A program made the translations under genes and the position numbers. 64,000 nt of DNA from Neobacillus driksii (GTDB lineage Bacteria > Bacillota > Bacilli > Bacillales > Cytobacillaceae): NCBI RefSeq assembly GCF_013409995.1, contig NZ_JACCBX010000001.1, positions 58,834 to 122,833 on the forward strand, in the 5' to 3' direction. Below are positions 16,265 to 25,451 of this stretch, piece by piece (position 1 is the first letter of the stretch; each line of letters starts with the position of its first letter). The notes beneath the pieces were generated by a model, which was not told where the DNA came from, made no database searches, and saw only the letters and a program-made list of their open reading frames with translations.

Positions 16265-17431
16265 ATGGTACGTTATATCTATGCAGATAAGTTTTTTCTA
16301 GATGGGACGGTTACAGGTCCTGGTTTTTTAAAAATAAAAGACGGAAGATTCGGCGATTTCTCGAAGGAAATGCCAGATAAGGCTGCAGAAGTCATTGATT
16401 ATACAGGTCACTGGATTGCTCCTGGTTTAGTAGATACACATATTCATGGATTTCGAAATCACGATATTATGGACTGTGATTTTGAAGGGCTGAATCAGAT
16501 TTCTGAAGGGCTTCTTTCCTGCGGAGTAACATCCTTTTTACCGACAACCTTAACCTCATCCACTGAAGCACTGAATACTATAGTTGAAATGATTGGTACC
16601 CACTACACAAAAGTTCGTGGAGCAAAAATTAAAGGAATTTTTTTAGAAGGGCCGTTTTTTACCGAAAAACATAAAGGGGCGCAAAACACGAAATATTTCT
16701 GTGATCCCTCGATTGAAAAATTAAAAACATGGCAGAAACAATCCAAACAATTGGTTAGAAAAATTGCGATTGCCCCTGAAAGAAAGGGTGCAGCAGAATT
16801 TATTGAATATGCCGCCAGCGAAGAAATTGCGGTGGCGTTAGCACATAGCGATGCAACGTATGAACAAGCACAACATGCAGTTGAAAAAGGCGCAATCATA
16901 TTTGTTCATACCTTCAATGGCATGAGTCCCCTGCACCATCGTGAGCCGGGGATGGCTGGTGCAGCAATAAATCTAAAAGATGTTTTTGCCGAAATCATTT
17001 GTGATGGACACCATGTTCATCCTGCTGCCGCCAACATCTTAATGAATGCCCGCGGAAGAGACCAAACCCTGCTGGTGACTGATTGTATGATGGCTGGAGG
17101 CATGCCGGAGGGAAACTATCAGCTGGGGGAATTTCCTGTAGAGGTGAAGGACGGGGCTGCCCGAATCGCAGGCGGCAGTTTAGCAGGCAGTATTTTACAA
17201 TTAAAGGATGCCGTTAAAAATGTCGTTGAATGGGGAATTGCAACACCGGAGGAAGCCATCTATATGGCGAGTACAGCTCCTGCTAAAAGTATTGGGATGG
17301 AAGGCGAATGCGGGAAGATTGCCACGGGCTATGGTGCCGACTTTATCGTATTAACTCCTGATTTGGGGTTAATGGCAACGTACCTTGATGGAGTATGCCG
17401 TTATCAAGTACAGAAAGAGGGAGTGCGATGA
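16265..17431 (+). CDS. nagA: N-acetylgalactosamine/N-acetylglucosamine-6-phosphate deacetylase
   Basis: A 388-residue amidohydrolase of the NagA/AgaA family. The metal ligands are visible in DTHIHGF (about residue 58), FLEGPFF, AHSDAT and HTFNGMSPLHHREPG; VTDCMMAGG carries the catalytic Asp. It removes acetate from the N-acetyl amino sugar 6-phosphate. The ATG at 16265 has a GGGGA-type site upstream; an ATG at 16247 immediately after the agaS stop has none. Its stop overlaps the lacC start by four bases (ATGA), so translation is coupled. GalNAc-6-P is the likely substrate because tagatose enzymes follow. Confidence 0.9.
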   Translation: MVRYIYADKFFLDGTVTGPGFLKIKDGRFGDFSKEMPDKAAEVIDYTGHWIAPGLVDTHIHGFRNHDIMDCDFEGLNQISEGLLSCGVTSFLPTTLTSSTEALNTIVEMIGTHYTKVRGAKIKGIFLEGPFFTEKHKGAQNTKYFCDPSIEKLKTWQKQSKQLVRKIAIAPERKGAAEFIEYAASEEIAVALAHSDATYEQAQHAVEKGAIIFVHTFNGMSPLHHREPGMAGAAINLKDVFAEIICDGHHVHPAAANILMNARGRDQTLLVTDCMMAGGMPEGNYQLGEFPVEVKDGAARIAGGSLAGSILQLKDAVKNVVEWGIATPEEAIYMASTAPAKSIGMEGECGKIATGYGADFIVLTPDLGLMATYLDGVCRYQVQKEGVR

Positions 17432-18363
17432 TTTTAGCGGTCACCATGAATCCATCCGTTGATATTTCCTATCACCTCCATGAATTCAAGTTAGATGGAG
17501 TGAATCGTGTGGAAAATGTTCGGAAAACGGCGGGCGGCAAAGGCCTGAATGTTGCCCGCGTGATCACACAAATGGAAGAAGATGTCTTGGCAACGGGTGT
17601 ACTCGGCGGAACACTCGGTGACTACATCGTCCAAGAATTAAAGAAAAGCGATATTCCCAGTGACTTTTTAAAAATTGAAAAAGAATCGAGAAATTGTATC
17701 GCTATTCTTCATGAAGGCATGCAAACAGAAATTTTAGAATCTGGGCCAACCTTAACGAAAGAAGAAGGGGCAGATTTTTTAGGGAAATTTAATGACCTGT
17801 TGTCTAAGGTTACATTTGTGACGATTTCAGGCAGTTTACCAAAGGGGCTGGAGGCCGACTTTTATAAAAAAATGTTAACGATGAGTCAGAAAAAAGGGGT
17901 TCCTGTACTATTGGACACCTCTGGTGAATCATTAAGAAAAGCCTTGTTACATAAAGAAAAACCATTAGCGATTAAGCCCAATACGGAGGAATTGTCTCAA
18001 CTGCTTGGCTTTGAGGTAGATGGCAGGATAGGCAGTTTGAAACATGCTTTGGATCAGGAGTTGTTTAAAGGAATTGACTGGATTGTCGTCTCGATGGGTA
18101 AGCATGGTGCCTTTGTAAGGCATGATGGTGATGACTACCGGATTACCATCCCAAAAATAGACGTGGTGAATCCAGTCGGCTCTGGAGATGCTACCGTTGC
18201 AGGGTTAGCGGTGGCACTGAAACTCAATTTGCCTGTCGAGGAAGTTCTTAAAACAGCTATGACGACAGGAATGCTTAATACGATGGAAGCAGGAACCGGT
18301 TCAATAAACATGACCAAGTTTGACCAGTATTATGATTTGGTAATGGTTGAAAGAATAGATTGA
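17428..18363 (+). CDS. lacC: Tagatose-6-phosphate kinase / 1-phosphofructokinase family
   Basis: A 311-residue PfkB-fold kinase with [10 protein letters not shown] near residue 37 and the catalytic [13 protein letters not shown] near residue 247 (anion hole and Asp base). It should phosphorylate tagatose-6-P to tagatose-1,6-bisphosphate. The ATG at 17428 overlaps the deacetylase stop and follows AGAGGGAG. A fructose-1-P kinase role cannot be excluded from sequence, but adjacency to lacD and agaS makes tagatose-6-P much more likely. Confidence 0.88.
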   Translation: MILAVTMNPSVDISYHLHEFKLDGVNRVENVRKTAGGKGLNVARVITQMEEDVLATGVLGGTLGDYIVQELKKSDIPSDFLKIEKESRNCIAILHEGMQTEILESGPTLTKEEGADFLGKFNDLLSKVTFVTISGSLPKGLEADFYKKMLTMSQKKGVPVLLDTSGESLRKALLHKEKPLAIKPNTEELSQLLGFEVDGRIGSLKHALDQELFKGIDWIVVSMGKHGAFVRHDGDDYRITIPKIDVVNPVGSGDATVAGLAVALKLNLPVEEVLKTAMTTGMLNTMEAGTGSINMTKFDQYYDLVMVERID

Positions 18364-18377
18364 TAGGGGGAATAACG

Positions 18378-19388
18378 ATGTTAGAAGTAACACAAAACAA
18401 ATTAGCAGCTTTAAAACGTTTATCAGATGAAAATGGTGTAATAGGAGCTTTAGCGATTGACCAGCGCGGGTCATTAAAAAAAATGATTGCAGCGGGAAGT
18501 ACGAATGATGTCGGGGATGAAGGCATCATCACCTTTAAAGAATTGGTTTCTGAAGAATTAACACCCTACTCAACTGCGATTCTATTAGATCCAGAATTTG
18601 GACTTCCGGCGGCTAAAGCCCGCAGTAAAGACGCTGGATTATTAGTTGCCTATGAAAAGACAGGATATGACGCTACTGCCGTGGGCCGTCTGCCTGATTT
18701 ATTACCGGAATGGTCCGTCAAACGATTAAAAGAGGCAGGGGCCGATGCTGTTAAATTTTTATTGTATTATGATGTAGATGAAAACGAGAAAATCAATGAT
18801 TATAAACATGTTTATATGGAACGAGTCGGAGCGGAGTGTGTGGCTGAAGATATTCCGTTTTTCTTAGAAATCGTATCTTATGACGCCGAAAATGAAGATG
18901 TAAAAAGTAAAGAGTATGCAAAAGTAAAGCCGCATAAGGTGATTGAGGCGATGAGGGAATTTTCCAAACCGCAGTACCATGTGGATGTCTTAAAAGTAGA
19001 AGTTCCTGTCAACATGAACTTTGTTGAAGGTTACACTGAAGGTGAAACGATCTATAGTCAAGAAGAAGCTGCAGCGTATTTTAAAGAACAAAGTGAGGCA
19101 ACAGACCTGCCGTTTATTTTTTTAAGTGCCGGAGTAAGTGCTGAGTTATTCCAAGAGACCTTGAAATTTGCTAAGAAATCTGGTTCCAGTTTTAATGGCG
19201 TATTATGCGGCCGTGCAACCTGGAAAGACGGTGTTGCCCCTTTTGCTTCTGGTGGAGAACAAGCAGGTCGTGAATGGTTACAAGTCGTGGGCAAAAAGAA
19301 TATTGAAGAACTTAATGTCGTTTTGAAAGAATCAGCGAGCTCCTGGTTTGATAAGGTTCATAACCGTAATAATCTTGTATCTTCTTAA
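18378..19388 (+). CDS. lacD: Tagatose 1,6-diphosphate aldolase
   Basis: A 336-residue class I aldolase of the LacD family ([14 protein letters not shown] near residue 25; the Schiff-base lysine lies in VLKVEVPVN near residue 205). It splits tagatose-1,6-bisphosphate into dihydroxyacetone phosphate and glyceraldehyde-3-P, completing the route into glycolysis. The ATG at 18378 follows AGGGGG; it lies 14 bases after lacC. Length matches the family. Confidence 0.94.
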   Translation: MLEVTQNKLAALKRLSDENGVIGALAIDQRGSLKKMIAAGSTNDVGDEGIITFKELVSEELTPYSTAILLDPEFGLPAAKARSKDAGLLVAYEKTGYDATAVGRLPDLLPEWSVKRLKEAGADAVKFLLYYDVDENEKINDYKHVYMERVGAECVAEDIPFFLEIVSYDAENEDVKSKEYAKVKPHKVIEAMREFSKPQYHVDVLKVEVPVNMNFVEGYTEGETIYSQEEAAAYFKEQSEATDLPFIFLSAGVSAELFQETLKFAKKSGSSFNGVLCGRATWKDGVAPFASGGEQAGREWLQVVGKKNIEELNVVLKESASSWFDKVHNRNNLVSS

Positions 19389-19399
19389 GCTAGTAAAAT

Positions 19400-19426
19400 G
19401 GCCTGTTCATCAAGAACCGGCCTTTT
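19400..19426 (+). terminator. Terminator between lacD and the convergent CHR genes
   Basis: GGCC (19400-19403) and GGCC (19419-19422) with an inner TTC/GAA pairing form a short hairpin followed by TTTT. The reverse side also has an A/T tail, so it could serve both directions. Confidence 0.5.
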
Positions 19427-19446
19427 GATATTTAAAATAAGTATGA

Positions 19447-19989
19447 TCAAGAATAGAGTGTTATTCCTATTAGCCCGGAAAGGGCAATTACATAAATGGG
19501 ATTCCAACGAAGTTTTAATAAGGCGAATAAGGATAGTGCAAAGATAATCCATAAGCTTATGGAACGAAAAGAGCCATTTAAGGAAACAAGGTGATTGGCC
19601 TCTGCAAAACTTATCGCGGCGAAGATAATTAAACTAGTAACAAGCGGCTTTAACCCATAGAACATCGCTTCTACCAAGGGATTGTGATGCATTTTTACAA
19701 AAAAGGCAGCTGCAATTAGGACTAAAATCAAAGAGGGAAGCAAGATGGCAAAGGCAGATAGAATGGCGCCGCTGATTCCTGCTGTTGAATAACCTATTAG
19801 AATTGCACTATTGGCAGCAATTGGTCCTGGAGACATACCAGCAATAGCGATCATATTGGTTAACTGTTCGGGGGACATCCAGCCGTATTTTGTAACTGCT
19901 GCTTCGATAAAGGGCATCATTGCGTATCCTCCTCCAAAGGAGAAAAACCCCATGTGAAAAAATGTGTGGAATAGTTCCCATAACTCCAT
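19447..19989 (-). CDS. Chromate transporter family protein, half-size (CHR domain)
   Basis: A 180-residue membrane protein with the CHR motif FSFGGGYAMMPF near residue 16 and hydrophobic segments through the rest. It is a single-domain (short) ChrA homologue. Short CHR proteins work as pairs with opposite topology to export chromate. Its partner lies 18 bases upstream in the same operon. A good AAGGAG precedes the start. Confidence 0.9.
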   Translation of the reverse strand: MELWELFHTFFHMGFFSFGGGYAMMPFIEAAVTKYGWMSPEQLTNMIAIAGMSPGPIAANSAILIGYSTAGISGAILSAFAILLPSLILVLIAAAFFVKMHHNPLVEAMFYGLKPLVTSLIIFAAISFAEANHLVSLNGSFRSISLWIIFALSLFALLKLRWNPIYVIALSGLIGITLYS

Positions 19990-20007
19990 GCTTAGTCCTC
20001 CTTGTTC

Positions 20008-20619
20008 TTAGATTCCAGCCCCCATAAAATAATCAGGGTTCTTGGCAGGATCCTTACTCTTCTTATGTTTGTAGCCCATTTTTTTCTTTGAAAAAACCAC
20101 TACAACACCGGTTAAGGCTCCGAGCAGAATGGCAGTGGTTGGATGAACAAAAAACAATACCGGAACCCCTGCAAGCGTAATAAAGAAGGTGGTTTTGTCA
20201 ACGATCGCCGTTTTGGCGATTTTGATGGCTGCATAGATAATAATGGCTACAATGCTGATTCTTATCGATACAAATGCCGCTTCTAGCTTTGGATGATCAT
20301 GAATGAAAAGGTAGGACACTCCTAAAGCGAGAACGATTAAAAAAGTGGGAAGCGAAACCCCGATCATTGCGGCTAGTGCTCCTTTAACTCCGCCAATTCT
20401 ATAGCCAATAAAAGTGGCCGAGTTAATGGCCACCGATCCGGGTATCGATTGTGATAGGGCAAACACATCTGCCACTTCCTCGCTGTCCAGCCATTTTCGC
20501 TTTTCTACTATTTCTCTTACAATTAGAGGGACCATGGCAAAGCCCCCTCCAAATGTAACAGGGCTTATTTTAAAAAAGGTCCAAAAGATTTCAATTAGTG
20601 CTTTCCAACGTTCCTTCAT
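20008..20619 (-). CDS. Chromate transporter family protein, half-size (CHR domain)
   Basis: A 203-residue protein with the CHR signature PVTFGGGFAMVPLI near residue 19 and about five to six membrane segments, with a basic C-terminal tail. It is the first gene of the two-gene CHR operon and is preceded by GGGAGGG. The gene is divergent from a LysR regulator, which probably controls it. Chromate efflux is the family role; the physiological anion is not shown by the sequence. Confidence 0.9.
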   Translation of the reverse strand: MKERWKALIEIFWTFFKISPVTFGGGFAMVPLIVREIVEKRKWLDSEEVADVFALSQSIPGSVAINSATFIGYRIGGVKGALAAMIGVSLPTFLIVLALGVSYLFIHDHPKLEAAFVSIRISIVAIIIYAAIKIAKTAIVDKTTFFITLAGVPVLFFVHPTTAILLGALTGVVVVFSKKKMGYKHKKSKDPAKNPDYFMGAGI

Positions 20620-20702
20620 TTTTATCCCTCCTGTGCGGGAATACGAATCTATATACTAAGGTTATCAGACCTGACTTGATGGGTAAATTGCAATAAATTT
20701 AT

Positions 20703-20727
20703 AGGCTATAACCAAAACGTATAGCCT
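20703..20727. promoter_or_regulatory. LysR-type operator in the divergent promoter region
   Basis: AGGCTATA (20703-20710) and TATAGCCT (20720-20727) are perfect inverted repeats with a 9-base spacer, in the region between the CHR operon and the LysR gene. A TATAAT at 20734-20739 just beyond it serves the LysR side. This is the normal arrangement of a LysR autoregulatory and activation site. Confidence 0.65.
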
Positions 20728-20776
20728 GTGGAATATAATACTAGAGAAGATAGTTGTTTTGTGGAGGTTGAGTTTT

Positions 20777-21676
20777 TTGAATATAGAGAGTCTGCAAATG
20801 TTTTGTTTAGTCGTAGATGAAGGAAGTATTAGTCAGGCTGCAAGATTAAGCTATGTCTCTCAGCCTGCTGTAACAAGACAGATTCACCAACTGGAAAATT
20901 TTTATGGTGCATTGTTATTTGACCGGAGTGATGGAAAGCTGAAGGTAACAGGAGCTGGAAAAATGTTATATCCGTTTGCTAAATCCATCGTTCATGATTT
21001 TCATCGTTCCAAGGAAAGCATCAAACAGGCAATGGGTGAGTATCATACAAATCTTCATGTCGGTGCATCTTTTACGATCGGTGAGTATTTATTACCGAGC
21101 TTATTGGGGCGTTATAAAAAACAAACACCTGACATCAAAGTGACGTTGACGATAAAAAATACCCCAGGTGTTTTGGAAGATTTATCGAATGATGTAATCG
21201 ACATGGCCCTGGTAGAAGGCCTGGTCGAGAATAAGGAATTTATCGTTGAGAAATTTGCTGATGATGAACTCATTGTTGTTTGTTCGCCAGAACATGTGTG
21301 GGGAGAACAGATCCAGATTGAAGAGCTGATTCATGAACGGATGATTTGGCGGGAATCTGGATCAGGAACACGATTGATTGTGGAGAACTCCTTAAGAGAA
21401 CATGGGATAGTAGAAAAAATGGAAAGCTATATGGAATTAGGCAGTACGCAGGCAATCAAAAGTGCCGTCGAAGCAGGACTAGGAATCAGTATTCTGCCAA
21501 GACTAACGGTTGCTAGAGAGCTGAAGCTTGGACTATTAAGAGAAGTAGGTATTGAAGGAGTCATCATATCCAGAAACCTATGGCTTGTTAAAAAACAACA
21601 ACGCTTCAATAAAATCGGCGTTTCCGGGTTCTTAGAATTCATCCAAAATAGTGGGGGACACGCCTCGATATCGTAG
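20777..21676 (+). CDS. LysR family transcriptional regulator
   Basis: A 299-residue regulator with the N-terminal LysR helix-turn-helix (FCLVVDEGSISQAARLSYVS, about residues 9-28) and a substrate-binding effector domain (CysL/CysB-like). The TTG at 20777 is chosen because GGAGG lies 9 bases upstream and the HTH then begins in the usual place. It is divergent from the CHR transporter pair and probably regulates it. Confidence 0.88.
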   Translation: MNIESLQMFCLVVDEGSISQAARLSYVSQPAVTRQIHQLENFYGALLFDRSDGKLKVTGAGKMLYPFAKSIVHDFHRSKESIKQAMGEYHTNLHVGASFTIGEYLLPSLLGRYKKQTPDIKVTLTIKNTPGVLEDLSNDVIDMALVEGLVENKEFIVEKFADDELIVVCSPEHVWGEQIQIEELIHERMIWRESGSGTRLIVENSLREHGIVEKMESYMELGSTQAIKSAVEAGLGISILPRLTVARELKLGLLREVGIEGVIISRNLWLVKKQQRFNKIGVSGFLEFIQNSGGHASIS

Positions 21677-21741
21677 CATTTTGAATTTTAACGGTGTCAG
21701 TAATACAGAATAAATAGGCTACGGCTATTGGCATAGGGGTC

Positions 21742-21913
21742 TTGAGGACAAATCGTACTCGCTGCCCAAGGGATTCGTCCTCAATGCCTGGGGGTTGAGG
21801 ACAAATCGTACTCGCTGCCCAAAGGATTCGTCCTCAATTAGGGGTCTTGAGGACAAATCGGACGAGTGCGAAGAAGGAAATGTCCTCAATGTGGGGTCTT
21901 GAGGACAAATCGG
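21742..21913. repeat. Small array of the 53-bp hairpin repeat (about 3.3 units)
   Basis: Units begin at 21742, 21795, 21847 and 21900, spaced 52-53 bases. Each starts TTGAGGACAAATCG and ends GATTCGTCCTCAA or a variant, forming a stem of about 13 pairs. The last unit breaks off after 14 bases, directly at the truncated doxX copy. The same family occurs at 63357-64000. Confidence 0.85.
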
Positions 21914-22322
21914 ATTAACAGGCGGATTTGACGCTGCCGGATTCCTAAAAGGTGCGATTGCGAATCCAGTAAAAGGTCCAGATGGCAACATGGTTTATAG
22001 CTGGTACGTTCATTTCTTAGATAGCTTTGCTTTACCAAACATCGATGTGTTCAACTTCATCGTTCCTTGGGGCGAAACATTGATCGGTTTAGGACTTCTA
22101 TTAGGCTGTTTAACAACAGCGGCTATGTTCTTTGGTCTAGTGATGAACTTCAGCTTTTTCTTAGCAGGAACTGTATCTCATAACCCAACTGATATTTTCT
22201 TAGGCTTCATCATCTTAGCAGCAGGCTTCAACGCTGGTAAATATGGTTTAGACCGCTGGGTGGTACCATTCATCCGCAAAACAGCTAAGACTTATTCTGA
22301 AAAAAGTAAAGCCGCAGCCTAA
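21914..22322 (+). pseudogene. 5'-truncated DoxX family gene
   Basis: From ATTAACAGGCGG onward the DNA is nearly identical to the full doxX copy at 31661, but the first about 35 codons and the leader are missing. They are replaced by the repeat array; the frame runs into a stop upstream with no start codon. An internal ATG at 21990 would give 110 residues lacking the first membrane segment. The last residues (KTAKTYSEKSKAAA) differ from both intact copies. The downstream terminator is still present. Most likely a recombination relic rather than an active gene. Confidence 0.85.
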
Positions 22323-22333
22323 CTTATAGGTAC

Positions 22334-22368
22334 AAAAAGACGATTCGTTCCCCCCGAATCGTCTTTTT
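22334..22368 (+). terminator. Terminator of truncated doxX
   Basis: AAAAAGACGATTCG and CGAATCGTCTTTTT form a 14-bp perfect stem with a T tail. The same stem follows the other two doxX copies. Confidence 0.92.
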
Positions 22369-22510
22369 TTAATGCTTAAAATTACCTAAAAACTCTAGCG
22401 TGATTGGGTGAAAAGAAGCATTTTTAAGAAAAGACGACATAAAACGAAGATTATGCTCGAATTTTGTCCGTGAACGCAACAATTCATATTCATTGAAAGG
22501 GGGTGAAAAT

Positions 22511-23362
22511 GTGCACTTCCGCCAATTACTTATATTTGCACTACTGGTTGGTGCAGCGATGCTTTTTCCAGACAATGCTTTTGCTGAGAAGAATGAACTT
22601 CGCTCTCAAAAGGGACAAGCCCCGGCTTCGATACCGGAACATGTTTCAATACCAGAGCAGGCATCTGTACCAGAAGCTGCTTCAATTCCAGAACCAGCGA
22701 CAATAGCAGTACCAGCAAAGTCTGAAGAAGCGAAATCGCTGAATAAGACGATTCCTGAACAGGCTCGTGAAAACCAGGTACAAGCAAAACAACGACCAGC
22801 CCAAAATCAGGCTTCATCAGAAAAAAGTTTGCCTGAGCAGGCCAATGGAAACATAAAGTCGGTGGTAAAGAATGCTGAGAATGTTGCTCAGGTTAATGTC
22901 CCTGAACAAGCAGAGGCAACTCATACAGTAGAAAAGTTGACTCCAAATCATTCTATCCAAGTTACGGATCGTGAAGTTAATGTTGAAAAAGTAAAACCAG
23001 AAACAGTAAATGATACTGTGTATTTGCAAGCTGAAGACGTAGACATAACAATGTCAGAATCCGTTGTGCAGGAGCCACAGAAAGAACCTGCCACGAAGGA
23101 AGAGATTCCTAAGGGGAACCAAGTACTGAATCAATCACAAAGAAGCAACAGTTCTGGGGGTCAATCAAATGATCGGGTTAATCAAGGGATAAATAATTTA
23201 AGCTTTTTGGATAAATGGTTTGAATGGAATCACTACTTTGAAATCAAACTAGCCCAGCCATACCTTTCCCGGTTGGCCTTGATGAATACTCAATGGGTGA
23301 ATGCTCCGCCAGCACCGCCGCCGCAGGCAGCTCCTTTATTTACTAATGTCACCCGCAGCTAA
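22511..23362 (+). CDS. Secreted low-complexity PEQA-repeat protein, unknown function
   Basis: A 283-residue protein with a signal peptide (about 1-23, ending NAFA) and a low-complexity body. Short degenerate units of the form (S/T)IPE(Q/P/H)A fill residues about 35-60, and PEQA recurs to about residue 135. The C-terminal part is hydrophilic and ends with a conserved-looking block (NNLSFLDKWFEWNHYFEIKLAQPYL split by description: FLDKWFEWNHYFEI then KLAQPYL) and a Pro/Ala run. The GTG at 22511 follows AAAGGGGGTG. I do not recognise a family. It lies 38 bases before another secreted repeat protein, probably in one operon. Confidence 0.7.
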   Translation: MHFRQLLIFALLVGAAMLFPDNAFAEKNELRSQKGQAPASIPEHVSIPEQASVPEAASIPEPATIAVPAKSEEAKSLNKTIPEQARENQVQAKQRPAQNQASSEKSLPEQANGNIKSVVKNAENVAQVNVPEQAEATHTVEKLTPNHSIQVTDREVNVEKVKPETVNDTVYLQAEDVDITMSESVVQEPQKEPATKEEIPKGNQVLNQSQRSNSSGGQSNDRVNQGINNLSFLDKWFEWNHYFEIKLAQPYLSRLALMNTQWVNAPPAPPPQAAPLFTNVTRS

Positions 23363-23400
23363 AAGCCACGGATCATGATAATAAAAGGAGCGAATTAAAA

Positions 23401-25173
23401 ATGAAACATTACTTAAACCCTAATAAAGTTGCTAAATCTTTTGTACTTGCAGGAGCATTATCGTTTGGAATTTTTGCTGGAGGTCAATTTACTGAAGCAG
23501 CAGGTCCAGATCACGCTAAAGCTGAAAAAACGGTTCAAGTGAAACCATCCAATAACGCAAAGGTTAATGTGGAGGTTAAACCAGTGGTTCCGGCAGCACC
23601 GGCAGCACCAGCAGCACCAGCAGCACCAGCAGTACAGGCCAAAGATGAAGTAAAGCTTAATAAAGAAAAGGCTAGTAAGTCGCAGGCAAGCGTACATGCA
23701 AGCGAAAATGCAAAATTGCATGCAGCCCCAAATTCAGCTGTTCATGGAAAGGGAGAAAAAGCTGAAGATGTGGTGGTGGATGAGGCAGTAAAGCAAGAAG
23801 AACCAGTTGAGGAAACCACACCTGTCATTGACCTTCAACCCGAAGCTGCAACGGATGTAACCGAAGCAGATACCACTACTGATTCTGAAGAAGCGGTTGA
23901 CGTTGATCAAGATGTAACTGTAAAAACAGAAGATGAGGATGACGCGGCAAAAGACGAGGAAGAAGAAACAGCTGCTGACTCCGATTCAGTTGTAAGAATT
24001 GAAGATGAAGAAGATGAGGATGAAGATTCCGAAAACGTCGACTTTGAAACAGACGCAATTGTAAAAACGGAAGATGACGAAGAAGCTGAGGTTGTTGAAG
24101 AAGAGGAAAAAGTAAACCCATCTGCGGCTAACAAAGCAAAGTCACAAGCAAGTGTAAAAGCAAGTGAAACTGCTAAAGAACATGCAGCAGCGAATTCGGC
24201 TGTACTTGCAGTAGCAGTAGAAGTACCTGCTGAGGACGCTGTTGAAGTGGAAACTGGTGTTGAATCTGAAGAGGTTGCTGAAGAAGTAGTGACTGAAGAA
24301 GAAACAGTAGTAGTTGATACTGAAACAGAAGAAACAGAAGTAGTTGAAGAAGAGGCAGAAGTAACTGAGGTTGAAAAAGTAAACCCATCTGCAGCTAACA
24401 AAGCAAAGTCACAAGCAGGTGTAAAAGCAAGTGAAACTGCTAAAGCACATGCAGCAGCGAATTCAGCTGTACTTGCAGTAGCAGTAGAAGTACCTGCTGA
24501 GGACGCTGTTGAATTGGAAACTGGTGTTGAATCTGAAGAGGTTGCTGAAGAAGTAGTGACTGAAGAAGAAACAGTAGTAGTTGATACTGAAACAGAAGAA
24601 ACCGAAGTAGTTGAAGAAGAGGCAGAAGTAACTGAGGTTGAAAAAGTAAAACCATCTGCGGCAAACAAAGCAAAGTCACAAGCAAGTGTAAAAGCAAGTG
24701 AAACTGCTAAAGCACATGCAGCAGCGAATTCAGCTGTACTTGCAGTAGCAGTAGAAGTACCTGCTGAGGAAGCTGTTGAAGTGGAAACTGGTGTTGAATC
24801 TGAAGAGGTTGCTGAAGAAGTAGTGACTGAAGAAGAAACAGTAGTAGTTGATACTGAAACAGAAGAAACCGAAGTAGTTGAAGAAGAGGCAGAAGTAACT
24901 GAGGTTGAAAAAGTAAACCCATCTGCGGCAAACAAAGCAAAGTCACAAGCAAGTGTAAAAGCAAGTGAAACTGCTAAAGCACATGTAGCAGCGAATTCAG
25001 CTGTACTTGCAGTAGCAGTAGAAGTACCTGCTGAGGAAGCTGTTGAAGTTACGACCGAAGTTGGATCTGAAGAGGTTGCAGAAGATGTAGTACCTGCTCA
25101 AGAAGCTATTGAAGTAGGAACTGAAGTTGTAACTGAAGAAGATGCTGTGGTCGAAATTGACTTAAAAAATTAA
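23401..25173 (+). CDS. Secreted acidic protein with four 89-residue repeats
   Basis: A 590-residue exported protein: signal peptide (about 1-33), an Ala/Pro spacer (APAAPAAPAAPA), a Glu/Asp-rich region, then repeats of 89 residues starting near residues 238, 327, 416 and 505. Each repeat begins NPSAANKAKSQASVKASETA, a basic Ala/Ser/Lys segment, and continues into a very acidic Glu/Val/Thr segment. A degenerate copy of the first part occurs near residue 92 (KASKSQASVHASENAK). No cell-wall anchor was seen. The ATG at 23401 is preceded by AAAAGGAG. Function unknown; a surface or biofilm matrix role is only a guess. Confidence 0.75.
   Translation: MKHYLNPNKVAKSFVLAGALSFGIFAGGQFTEAAGPDHAKAEKTVQVKPSNNAKVNVEVKPVVPAAPAAPAAPAAPAVQAKDEVKLNKEKASKSQASVHASENAKLHAAPNSAVHGKGEKAEDVVVDEAVKQEEPVEETTPVIDLQPEAATDVTEADTTTDSEEAVDVDQDVTVKTEDEDDAAKDEEEETAADSDSVVRIEDEEDEDEDSENVDFETDAIVKTEDDEEAEVVEEEEKVNPSAANKAKSQASVKASETAKEHAAANSAVLAVAVEVPAEDAVEVETGVESEEVAEEVVTEEETVVVDTETEETEVVEEEAEVTEVEKVNPSAANKAKSQAGVKASETAKAHAAANSAVLAVAVEVPAEDAVELETGVESEEVAEEVVTEEETVVVDTETEETEVVEEEAEVTEVEKVKPSAANKAKSQASVKASETAKAHAAANSAVLAVAVEVPAEEAVEVETGVESEEVAEEVVTEEETVVVDTETEETEVVEEEAEVTEVEKVNPSAANKAKSQASVKASETAKAHVAANSAVLAVAVEVPAEEAVEVTTEVGSEEVAEDVVPAQEAIEVGTEVVTEEDAVVEIDLKN
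24112..25173 (+). repeat. Four 267-bp coding repeats
   Basis: The units start at 24112, 24379, 24646 and 24913 with exact 267-base spacing. The first three are almost the same base for base; the fourth diverges after about 130 bases. In-frame unit number could change by recombination. Confidence 0.92.
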
Positions 25174-25188
25174 TAAATATTAAATGAG

Positions 25189-25217
25189 AAACCGAAGGAT
25201 TTTTCCTTCGGTTTTTT
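25189..25217 (+). terminator. Terminator after the repeat protein
   Basis: AACCGAAGGA (25189-25198) and TCCTTCGGTT (25204-25213) form a stem followed by six T. Confidence 0.92.
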
Positions 25218-25451
25218 ATATTTTTCTATTAATCTTAACATGTTAAATTAGTATAAAAATATTGTATTCTTTTCACACTGAAGTCAGAAGACGCTCCAGG
25301 TTCAGACACAGAAGCAACGGAATCCGGCAAGCCTGTCAGAATTATCCCTGATTCTGACACAGTTGCCATTTTATTCATCAAACCATTTTTTATATCCCCA
25401 CATTGTATCATGCCTTTGTTTAATCTTTAAATTGCCAAATTAACTCCAAAT
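25218..25451. other. Intergenic region with one hairpin
   Basis: No gene is seen. CTGTCAGAAT and ATTCTGACACAG (about 25338-25366) form an imperfect hairpin without a T tract. Nothing else is recognised. Confidence 0.4.

Noticed and set aside
23907..24935. Long open frame on the minus strand (Ser/Thr/Val-rich, 342 codons)
   Set aside because: It is the antisense shadow of the acidic repeat gene; its composition mirrors Glu/Val/Ala codons and it has no ribosome site.
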